From NCBI GenBank assembly GCA_011032825.1, contig JAADJZ010000030.1:124001-188000 (forward strand): a DNA stretch of 64,000 nucleotides, in the 5' to 3' direction. How positions within the stretch are numbered: position 1 is the first letter of the stretch; every line of letters begins with the position of its first letter. The DNA is from Massariosphaeria phaeospora (Eukaryota > Ascomycota > Dothideomycetes > Pleosporales). Positions 55,901 through 64,000 of the stretch are shown here, in pieces. The notes under the pieces are model-generated. The model did not search any database, was not told the origin of the DNA, and saw nothing but the letters and a program-made list of their open reading frames with translations. A program made the position numbers and the translations under genes.

Positions 55901-58677
55901 TCGGGATGTATTGGAAGCCTCCGTTGAGGTCAGCCCAGACCGGCTCAACCTGACAAAGGTTGACAATTGGCTGAGCCATAAGACCGAGCAAATTGAAAGC
56001 CATTTCCTGCTGCGAGAAGGTACGCACGCCGTATTTCTCGATGCCTTCGGCGACTATGTTATTACCAGCCATAAGACCAGTACCACGAGTCCACCCAATG
56101 ATGGCTCCACAAATAGTGAGAAAGCTGCCCCAGTTCTCAGAATGCCACCTAGTGAACAGAGTCTCGAGGGCGATTTTAGACTCGGCGTACAAGCCGTCGT
56201 TACCAAAGGTGCCGTGGTTGGGAGAAAGGGGGAGGATGACTTGAGCAGGACGCGTTTCGTAGCCGTAGGCCTGCTTTTGTGACTTGACAGCACCAAGAAG
56301 TCGGAGGAGATTGGTCAGCATGATGCGATGAGCAAGTTCGGATTTCGAGTCGAGGTTGTCAATTTCACGACCGTTTTCTGATATGGCTGCGAAGGGCACA
56401 ACGTAGTCCAGATCCCAGCCGAGACCCTTCTTCACATCGAAGATATACTCGACCAATGCGTCAACATCTTGCTTGCTGCCTTGGTTGAAAGGAACCACAA
56501 TAAGCTGAGACCCCCGAGCACCGTAGCGGGCGTACATTGACTGGTAGTATTCATTGACCTCGCGAGAGAATCGCGAAGTCGTGACGACAACCTTGGCACC
56601 ACCACTGATGAGACCCTGAAGAACCTCTGCACCAATAGAGCCAGCGCCAGCACCAGTCATAAGGGCATGCTTGCCTTGGAATGTAACGCCCGACTTGGCG
56701 GCATTTTCGAGAGCGTCGAGATAGATGCCGGTCAGCTTTTTGCTGTACTCCCAACCATTGTCATCCTTCCGCTTCAAGTGGAGGAAGGGAATGGTCTCAA
56801 CCTTGCCATGCTTCGTCGCCGGCTGGACTCGACCATTGCGACCCTTCTTGCCTAGACCGTTCGCTTTGCCATTCTCATTAGGCATGATCTGGCCCTCGTT
56901 CATCGAGAGCGATCGGATAACATTACTATAAAGGCTCTTGATCTGCAATTGTGACGATTTGGACAGCTTGTGTTGTTGCTTGATGAGCTTGTAGATGCGC
57001 TGCAAATCATGCTGGACCTTGGTGCGGTTGCCGTATTCGGAGAGCTTTCCCCCTTCGGCCATTTCTCGGACGTAGTGTTCAAGCTTGCGGACACTGGGGC
57101 GGGGCACCTCCGTATAGTTCATGTTGCCCTTGGCGTCAATATCCAGATGAGGTGCAGTAGGGACGGCGACATCCTTGTACACGGGAGCCTCATGCAGGAC
57201 ATCCTTGCAATTTTCAATGAGTTGCTGGCCGAGCTCCTTCACGAGCTCATAGGTCTCTCCGCGCTCCGTCGGGCAGTGATCGATGTGGTACTGCATGAAG
57301 TCGATGAGGAGGGGATTTGATCGGTTCATAATGGCGATGCAGCGGCTCACGATTTCGCGGTCCACTACTTGGAGGCGTCCGAAGATGACGTCGTAGAACA
57401 TGCTAAGATTGTCTTGACGAGCCCAGTTCCACGACGAGTCGTAGACACGAGCCTTGAGCGGGGTGAACTGTGGCTCGATTCCGGAGGCGTAGATGTCGCC
57501 ATGCTCGGCGTTCCACAGATCCAATTGCGCCTGGAGTACGGAAGCGGCCTTCTGGGACCCAACCAGGGCTTTGTCGCCAGCGCGGAGGTCTATTTTGAGG
57601 TACCTGGCGAACAGCTCGAGTTGCTGCTTGAATAGCATGCGCTGGTCTTTGGTGAGGGCGTCAATGGCGGCCGGATCCATCATCATGCCCCCAGTCGCGC
57701 TGCCAGCGTCCCCGCCGGCCACCGGTGCAGACAGGTTGACGCCAGCCTGAGCTGCATATTTGTTCGCCATTTCGTCTAGCCAGGTCTTGCCGTCAGCCTC
57801 CGATCCGAGTCGGGAGGGGGGTTCGTTTGTGAGGGCGAGAAGTAGAACGCCGTCTTGACGTCCTTGGGCGAGCCCCCATCGGGTCTCCAAATGCTTTCGC
57901 ACTGCAGTGATGTTGAAGCCACCCGGCATCTTCGACGACACCATGCGGGCAACGAGGGAAGACGACTGCTTGCCGAGCTGACCATCGAAGGTGGCCTGCA
58001 TTGCAGCACCGAGCTCGTCCAAGGGGGTGTCTTCTGGCTTCTCTGGCGTCGAGCCAAACTCCTTGCCCAGATCTCCAAGAATCTCATTCTGAAGCGTGGA
58101 TTTGCCTGTGGTAGGGTTAGCTGCAATGGCAGGGCATGATTGCGGTGTGTTCACCTCCAACGAGATCCTTGATGGCCTTGCTCAGTGGAATGTCCATCAA
58201 AGGCTTCTTCAGCTTCTGGGCTACTAGCGCCCGTAGTATATCGGTAGCTGTGACGGGCGCATCCGGAACCTGGGCGGCAGGCCCTGCAGCTGGTGCCGAC
58301 CCTGCCACTGGGCCTGCTGAAGCTGTGGGCGTGGACGAGGGCGTCACGGGCGCATCGCTGCTGCTCGGTGCGGCGGGCTCGGGCTCATCTTCCACGGGGT
58401 CCACGTCGTAGTATATGTCCTTTGCGTCCTTGTTGTAGCACAGAATCTGCCGCTGCACCGACCGGGCCGCATCGTGTGCTTCGTACTTGGAGGCCAGTGT
58501 GCGCTTCGCCATGACGCCCAGCGTGTCGGCTGGGCCAACCTCGACGATGCGCTCCGTGAGCTTCTCGCCCAGCACGACATCCTGCGTCTCAATCCACCTC
58601 ACGGGCGAGGCGAACTGGTATGCGAGCAGCTCAATGAGCAGCGTGTGGGAGAGCTCCTGCTCGATTTCGGGACGCAT
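52973..58677 (-). CDS. FAS2: Fatty acid synthase alpha subunit, 1861 aa
   Basis: Three exons: 58677-58155, 58105-53154 and 53083-52973; introns 49 and 70 nt. Domain order is as in fungal type I FAS alpha: an N-terminal piece of the malonyl/palmitoyl transferase, a Pro/Ala linker (residues about 100-140), acyl carrier protein with the phosphopantetheine serine S177 (LVGGKST, spanning the first splice), ketoreductase ([18 protein letters not shown]), ketosynthase with C1280 ([11 protein letters not shown]), and a C-terminal phosphopantetheinyl transferase split by the last intron, ending [18 protein letters not shown]. The subunit assembles with FAS1 into a cytosolic dodecamer making C16/C18 acyl-CoA. 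It is divergent from FAS1 with a shared 1.3-kb promoter. Confidence 0.96.
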
Positions 58678-58894
58678 GGTGGGCGAATTAGAGTAATTAT
58701 GCGCAGGGGGAAGAGGACTGCTGAAGACTCGATGCGGTGCCGCGAGTCAATGCCGTTAAAGAAAGGGTATATCGGGACGTCTAAGGGAGGGACAGGCACG
58801 CGGCGGTGGAGGACGAGGGGAGGAGAGCGGGAGGAGGAGCAAATATTTTGCGTGATGGAGCCGGTGTCTGCGGGGGGCAGTGGCTAGGAGGCGG

Positions 58895-58920
58895 TGGTAG
58901 TGGTAGTGGTAGTGGTAGTG
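58895..58920. repeat. TGGTAG hexanucleotide repeat
   Basis: About four exact copies of TGGTAG lie 218 bases from the FAS2 start, a simple repeat probably in the FAS2 leader or promoter. Confidence 0.8.
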
Positions 58921-59209
58921 ATAGGTGGTCAGTTGGAACGCTCGGATGGTTCAGGAAGACAGCTTGCCCAACGCATTGGCTGTTATTATTGAGGGAGCAG
59001 AGGCGGCTGCGCGGTCTCTGCGTGGTGATAATCGAGCGTGTTGAGGTTCCTGGGGTCTGCGCTAACGCTAGCCTACTAGCCCGCATGGCCTGGGCTCAAC
59101 AACCAAATTTCGGCTGCGGGCGGTCGGTTGAGGTCTTGGGCTGGGCTGGCTCGAGTTGGCGGGCCTTGCGAAGTGGCCAGGCAGCAGTAGACTTAGGATC
59201 AGTAATCCG

Positions 59210-59213
<4 letters not shown>

Positions 59214-59248
<35 letters not shown>

Positions 59249-59255
59249 GCAGCAA
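59214..59255. repeat. CAG trinucleotide repeat
   Basis: Nine uninterrupted CAG units (59214-59240) are followed by an interruption and a few more CAG/CAA units. It lies in the middle of the FAS2/FAS1 intergenic region and is not in an accepted coding frame. Confidence 0.9.
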
Positions 59256-59969
59256 TACCTAGAGCGTGGGATCCGTCCGAGCCGTGGTGCAGCCTATACT
59301 TCCCGAATCCCAACCGCGCCGCACCCCTGTTGCTGGAGCTGCTGCAGCGCCGCCGCTAGCGCCTTCCCGCCGGGCCCTGCGCGCAACGTCCAGGTCAGTG
59401 GTCAGTGGGCAGTGGTCGTCCCCATCCGCAAAAAAAGTCAAGACCACGCCCACCACTGCCATTTAGCCTCGCCATCGCGTCCACCCTCGCGCCCTCACCT
59501 CACCTTCCGCCCCAATTGCCCTCACCGCTCTCCTTCGATTACTGATACCCCCGTTGTGCGTGCTGCCTGGGCCTGTTGCTGTCGCCAACGGCCCTGATTC
59601 TCCTCTTCTGTACCAAGGGAGCTGTAATCTACGTCGCCGTACGGACGAATACCCACGCACACTGCTAGCAGATTCCCTTCCATCTGTATCATTTATTGGG
59701 ACTAGGCCAAGGTACGTAATCGGAATTTTTGGAGACGTTGCAGAAGGCGGCATTGGAGCTTCAGTGGTCCACGGATCCACGGGTCCACGGGTCCTTCAGC
59801 GGGGTCTCGTGCGTGGCAGCAAGCTGGAAAACGTAGCTTACATTTGCAGTCTATAGCTTCTTTCCTGCTTCAGCTTTTTCAAAAGGTACAGTGATTCCTT
59901 CTACATCTCCGTTGCGCAGCTCGCAGTTACCCCTCATCCCCTCATCGTTGCCCCGAAGCTCACATAGAC

Positions 59970-62900
59970 ATGGCAGACTCCCGAAACAGAGAGAGCACGC
60001 ACGCGAGGACCATGTACGGATCAGGCTCGCAGACGGGCGTCTCAACGCCGCGCTCCCAGGCGTCGCTGCGCCCCCTCGTCCTCTCCCACGGCTCGCTCGA
60101 GTACGCGCTCCTCATTCCGACCGCCTACCATTTCCATGCCCAACAACTAAGGGACGCCTTCAAGGCGACACTGCCCGAGCCGACGGACGAGTTAGCACAG
60201 GATGATGAGCCGTCTTCCGTGGCCGAGCTGATGGCGCGTTTCGTGGGCTTCGTTGCCCATGAAGTCGACGAGGGAGACGACCCCGAGTCGTATGAAGAGG
60301 TGCTCAAGCTCATCGTGAACGAGTTCGAGCGTGCCTTCCTCCGCGGAAATGAGGTGCATGCCCTGGCTGCCTCGCTCCCCGGCATCAAAGAGAAGAAGCT
60401 CATCACAGTAAAATCCTACTACGCCGGCCGGGCAGGGGTCGAGCGACCGATCAAGTACCACGAATCAGCTCTCTTCCGCGAGGTAGCCGATGACAATGCT
60501 TTTGTCTACGCCGTTCTGGGCGGCCAGGGCAACATCGAGGAGTACTTCGACGAGCTTCGTGAAATCTACACAACATACCCCTCCTTCGTTGAAGACTTCA
60601 TTGCCGCCGAAGCGCAGCACCTCCTGGCCTTATCCCGCGATCCCCGGGCGGAAAAGCTCTACTCCAAGGGCCTCGATGTCATGCGATGGCTCACCAACAA
60701 GGAATCACAGCCAGACACCGAATATTTGGTTTCTGCGCCCGTAAGTCTGCCCTTGATTGGGTTGACACAACTGGCACACTATGTCGTAACGTGTAGAGTC
60801 ATGGGCACCCATCCGGGTCTCGTCCGAAGGCGCCTGGCCGGTGTCACTGGCCACTCTCAGGGCGTCGTCACCGCTGCTGCTATTGCTGAAGCGGGTAACT
60901 GGGAGTCCTTTGAGCAGGCTGCCAAAAACGCCATCACCATCCTATTCTGGATCGGTACCCGTAGTCAGCAGGCCTACCCGCGGACATCACTTGCTCCCGC
61001 AGTGCAGCAGGACTCTATTGATAATGGGGAAGGTTCACCAACTCCCATGCTTTCTATCCGAGATCTCTCGAGGAAGGCCGTCCAGGAGCATATTGATGCG
61101 ACCAACACCCATCTGCCCCCAGAAAGACACATTGCTATCTCGCTTGTCAACAGCGCTCGTAACTTTGTTGTCACTGGGCCTCCACTCTCCTTGTACGGAC
61201 TGAATCTGCGTATACGAAAGGTCAAATCTCCAACTGGCCTAGACCAAACCAGGATCCCATTCACTGAGCGCAAGATCCGCTTTGTCAACCGCTTCCTACC
61301 CATCACTGCTCCTTTCCACAGCCCACTACTTGCCGAAGCCGCTAAACAGCTCGAGGACGATTTAAAGCACATTAAGATCCCTGCCAAGAATCTCGGCATT
61401 CCCCTGTATGACACCAACACTGGTAACGACCTCCGTGAGGAGGGGTCCGACAACATTGTACCCAGCCTCGTGCGCATGATTACAAAAGATCCAGTGAACT
61501 GGGAAAAGGCGACCGTTTTCCCAAAAGCTACACACATCCTCGACTTTGGTCCCGGCGGTATCTCCGGTCTTGGCGTCTTGACCAACCGCAACAAAGATGG
61601 AACCGGTGTTCGTGTCATTCTGGCTGGAGCAATTGATGGACAGAACGCCGAAGTGGGATACAAGCCAGAAATCTTCGATAGGGATTCCGAGCATGCGGTC
61701 AAGTACGCAGTCGACTGGGTCAAGGAGCATGGCCCGCGTCTCGTCAAGACCTCATCGGGACAGACTTTCGTCGATACCAAGATGAGCAGAATACTTGGAC
61801 TGCCCCCACTCATCATCCCCGGCATGACGCCCTGTACCGTTCCTTGGGACTTTGTGGCCGCCACAATGAATGCTGGCTACCACATCGAACTTGCTGGGGG
61901 TGGTTACTACAACGAGAAGACCATGACTGAAGCCATTAGCAAGGTCGAGAAGAATTCTCCGCCGGGACGCGGTATCACGGTCAACTTGATCTACGTGGCG
62001 CCCCGTGCTATGGCTTGGCAAATCCCGCTCCTAAGCAAGCTGAGGTCGGAGGGTGTTCCAGTCGAAGGTCTCACTATTGGCGCTGGGGTGCCGTCTATCG
62101 AAGTCGCCAACGAGTACATTGAGACTCTAGGGCTTAAGCATATTTCTTTCAAGCCTGGATCCGTCGAGGCCATCCAGCAGACCATTAACATCGCCAAAGC
62201 GAATCCACATTTCCCAGTAATGCTTCAATGGACTGGAGGTCGTGGTGGAGGTCACCATTCGTTTGAAGATTTCCATCAGCCCATTCTACAAATGTACGGG
62301 CGGATACGTAAGTGTGACAATTTGATCCTTGTTGCCGGCTCTGGCTTCGGTGGTGCGGAAGATACGTACCCGTACCTAACTGGAACATGGTCGACACGCT
62401 TTGGCTATCCGCCAATGCCTTACGATGGATGCTTATTTGGAAGTCGTATGATGGTCGCCAAAGAAGCTCACACATCCAAGAACGCGAAACAGGCCATTGT
62501 TGACGCCCCAGGCCTTGATGATGGTGACTGGGAGAAGACTTACAAGGGTCCTGCTGGTGGTGTTATCACCGTTCGCTCCGAAATGGGCGAGCCAATCCAC
62601 AAGCTCGCAACCCGCGGTGTCATATTCTGGCATGAAATGGACCAGAAGATCTTCAGCCTTGACAAGGCCAAGCGCGTCCCTGAACTCAAAAAGATGCGCG
62701 AGTACATCATAACAAAGCTGAACAACGACTTCCAGAAGGTCTGGTTCGGACGGAACAAGAAGGGAGAGTCGGTGGATCTGGAGGATATGACATACACCGA
62801 AGTCATCCACCGCATGGTTGACCTGATGTACGTCAAACATGAGTCCCGTTGGATTGACCAAAGCTTGATGCGCCTCACGGTCGACTTCATTCGACGACTC

Positions 62901-64000
62901 GAGGAGCGGTTCAGCAAAGCGGATAGCGAATCGCTAATTCAGAATTACGAGGAGCTCGCAAACCCTTTTCCTGTATTAGAGAAGGTATTCAAGGCCTTCC
63001 CGGAGGCCGAGAGCCAACTCATCAACGCCCAGGACGTCCAGCACTTCCTCTTGCTTTGTCAACGACGTGGTCAGAAACCCGTTCCTTTTGTGCCCGTTCT
63101 AGACGAAACCTTTGAGTTCTTTTTCAAAAAAGATTCACTTTGGCAATCGGAGGATCTTGAGGCTGTCGTGGACCAGGACGTTGGCAGGACCTGCATCTTG
63201 CAGGGACCAATGGCCGTGAAGTACTCTACCAAGGTCGATGAACCAGTGAAAGACATCTTGGATGGCATTCACGAGAGCCACATCAAATCTTTACTTCGCG
63301 ATGTTTACGATGGTGACGAATCAAAGGTACCCGTCATCGAATACTTTGGAAGCAAGCACCTCGGTACCGCTGAAGGTGTTGAAGTGGACGGCTTGACGGT
63401 GTCTGAGCTCGAGAATAAGATAGTGTACCGTCTGTCATCTGTCTCTAATGCCACACTGCCGGATGTGAAGTCGTGGCTGCAGCTCCTAGCCGGCCAGACC
63501 TATTCATGGAGACACGCATTCTTCACGGCCGATGTTTTCGTTCAAGGACAGCAGTTTCAGACAAATCCCACCGCAAGGATATTCGCTCCCACCGCCGGTA
63601 TGATGGTAGAGATCACCCATCCCAACGAGCCAGCAAAGACTACAATCACCGTCAAGGAACCACACAACGGAGGGAAGCATGTGAAAACCATCGAGGTCAG
63701 CTTGGCAAATGGCAACGAGATTGTGCTGAACATGTTTGAAGAACGCACTGCGCTTAAAAAGGCTATTGCACTTCCATTGAAGTTTGTCTATCGTCCCGAG
63801 GTTGGCTATGCTCCTGTTCATGAGGTTATGGAGGCGCGAAACGACCGAATCAAAGAGTTTTACTACAAGATTTGGTTCGGCGACGAGACTTGCCCGTTCG
63901 ATGCCCCGGTTACCTCCCAGTTTGATGGTGGTCGCGCAACAGTCACGAGCGAAGCCATCAACGACTTCGTCCATGCAGTCGGTAACACCGGCGAAGCTTT
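59970..64000 (+). CDS. FAS1: Fatty acid synthase beta subunit, N-terminal 1343 residues (truncated by window)
   Basis: The frame is open without introns from ATG 59970 to the right edge. The acetyltransferase domain has the nucleophile motif GHSQG with S296. The segment APVSLPLIGLTQLAHYVVTC before it is coding although it starts with a donor-like GTAAGT (60740). The enoyl reductase domain follows (LPPLIIPGMTPCTVPWDF, AGGGYYNEKTMTEAI, MLQWTGGRGGGHHSFEDF, GSGFGGAEDTYPYLTGTW). The dehydratase region begins near the end of the window; the malonyl/palmitoyl transferase part lies beyond it. Together with FAS2 it forms the cytosolic fungal FAS complex. The start gives MADSRNREST and is preceded by a pyrimidine-rich leader. 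Family length is about 2,050-2,100 residues, so about a third is missing here. Confidence 0.95.
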   Translation, partial: MADSRNRESTHARTMYGSGSQTGVSTPRSQASLRPLVLSHGSLEYALLIPTAYHFHAQQLRDAFKATLPEPTDELAQDDEPSSVAELMARFVGFVAHEVDEGDDPESYEEVLKLIVNEFERAFLRGNEVHALAASLPGIKEKKLITVKSYYAGRAGVERPIKYHESALFREVADDNAFVYAVLGGQGNIEEYFDELREIYTTYPSFVEDFIAAEAQHLLALSRDPRAEKLYSKGLDVMRWLTNKESQPDTEYLVSAPVSLPLIGLTQLAHYVVTCRVMGTHPGLVRRRLAGVTGHSQGVVTAAAIAEAGNWESFEQAAKNAITILFWIGTRSQQAYPRTSLAPAVQQDSIDNGEGSPTPMLSIRDLSRKAVQEHIDATNTHLPPERHIAISLVNSARNFVVTGPPLSLYGLNLRIRKVKSPTGLDQTRIPFTERKIRFVNRFLPITAPFHSPLLAEAAKQLEDDLKHIKIPAKNLGIPLYDTNTGNDLREEGSDNIVPSLVRMITKDPVNWEKATVFPKATHILDFGPGGISGLGVLTNRNKDGTGVRVILAGAIDGQNAEVGYKPEIFDRDSEHAVKYAVDWVKEHGPRLVKTSSGQTFVDTKMSRILGLPPLIIPGMTPCTVPWDFVAATMNAGYHIELAGGGYYNEKTMTEAISKVEKNSPPGRGITVNLIYVAPRAMAWQIPLLSKLRSEGVPVEGLTIGAGVPSIEVANEYIETLGLKHISFKPGSVEAIQQTINIAKANPHFPVMLQWTGGRGGGHHSFEDFHQPILQMYGRIRKCDNLILVAGSGFGGAEDTYPYLTGTWSTRFGYPPMPYDGCLFGSRMMVAKEAHTSKNAKQAIVDAPGLDDGDWEKTYKGPAGGVITVRSEMGEPIHKLATRGVIFWHEMDQKIFSLDKAKRVPELKKMREYIITKLNNDFQKVWFGRNKKGESVDLEDMTYTEVIHRMVDLMYVKHESRWIDQSLMRLTVDFIRRLEERFSKADSESLIQNYEELANPFPVLEKVFKAFPEAESQLINAQDVQHFLLLCQRRGQKPVPFVPVLDETFEFFFKKDSLWQSEDLEAVVDQDVGRTCILQGPMAVKYSTKVDEPVKDILDGIHESHIKSLLRDVYDGDESKVPVIEYFGSKHLGTAEGVEVDGLTVSELENKIVYRLSSVSNATLPDVKSWLQLLAGQTYSWRHAFFTADVFVQGQQFQTNPTARIFAPTAGMMVEITHPNEPAKTTITVKEPHNGGKHVKTIEVSLANGNEIVLNMFEERTALKKAIALPLKFVYRPEVGYAPVHEVMEARNDRIKEFYYKIWFGDETCPFDAPVTSQFDGGRATVTSEAINDFVHAVGNTGEA

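Larger units (their letters stand above)
58678..59969. promoter_or_regulatory. Bidirectional FAS2/FAS1 promoter region
   Basis: About 1.29 kb separates the two start codons, so both leaders and a shared promoter must lie here. It contains a TGGTAG repeat and a CAG repeat, listed separately, and a GGATCCACGG/GGTCCACGG tandem near 59765-59792. Long plus-strand frames (for example 58806-59597) arise from the repeats and GC content and are not accepted as a gene. Confidence 0.75.

Noticed and set aside
58806..59597. 263-codon plus-strand frame in the FAS promoter
   Set aside because: Made of Gly/Ser, Gln and Pro runs from the simple repeats; no domain, and it would occupy the shared promoter.
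60740..60800. GTAAGT inside FAS1 as a possible intron donor
   Set aside because: The downstream codons read as the conserved FAS1 segment leading to GHSQG and the frame is open, so it is coding.

Overview
The window is a piece of nuclear chromosome from a filamentous ascomycete (Pezizomycotina). The evidence is the many short GT-AG introns (about 46 to 84 nt) with CTAAC/CTGAC-like branch points, a hacA-type unfolded-protein-response gene with its 20-nt Ire1 intron, divergent FAS2/FAS1 genes, and families typical of these fungi (DUF3292, RSC7, BSC6-like MFS, rhodopsin-domain proteins). A class such as Dothideomycetes is plausible but is only a guess. All gene models are hand-built from reading frames, splice signals and family resemblance; no search was run.

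Left part (1-21,987), mostly conserved housekeeping and regulatory genes: a partial unknown gene at the left edge, a low-complexity hypothetical protein, a four-exon DUF3292 membrane protein, a seven-helix receptor-like protein with a long cytoplasmic tail, the chromatin-remodelling subunit RSC7, a three-exon unknown protein, a five-exon FAD-dependent oxidoreductase (TDA3-like), the bZIP regulator hacA, and a 939-residue ankyrin-repeat protein.

Middle part (about 22,000-35,850), accessory and partly decayed: 4.5 kb without recognisable genes, a DUF7770 gene with a stop in place of a conserved Trp, an intact phosphotransferase-like gene, a fragment of a PDDEXK-like gene, an intact six-exon MFS transporter, an ankyrin fragment, a rhodopsin-domain gene broken by frameshifts and a stop, a thioesterase-like gene with a suspicious stop near its start, and an intact 2-oxoglutarate/Fe(II) oxygenase.

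Right part (37,000-64,000): a reverse-transcriptase-related single gene (rvt-like) with intact catalytic aspartates, a SigF-like NTF2-fold protein, three co-oriented genes that fit xylan breakdown and uptake (intracellular GH43 beta-xylosidase, MFS transporter, secreted type-B carboxylesterase), two tandem paralogues sharing an exactly spaced Cys/His motif, an Old Yellow Enzyme, and the divergent pair FAS2 (complete, three exons) and FAS1 (truncated by the right edge), which together encode cytosolic type I fatty acid synthase.

The most rewarding observations are the hacA Ire1 hairpins and overlapping uORF, the rvt-like gene, the C-x-H-x2-H-x9-C-x2-C-x4-C paralogue pair, the repeated ACCGGT motif upstream of the GH43 gene, and the run of broken genes between 26.5 and 34.5 kb.
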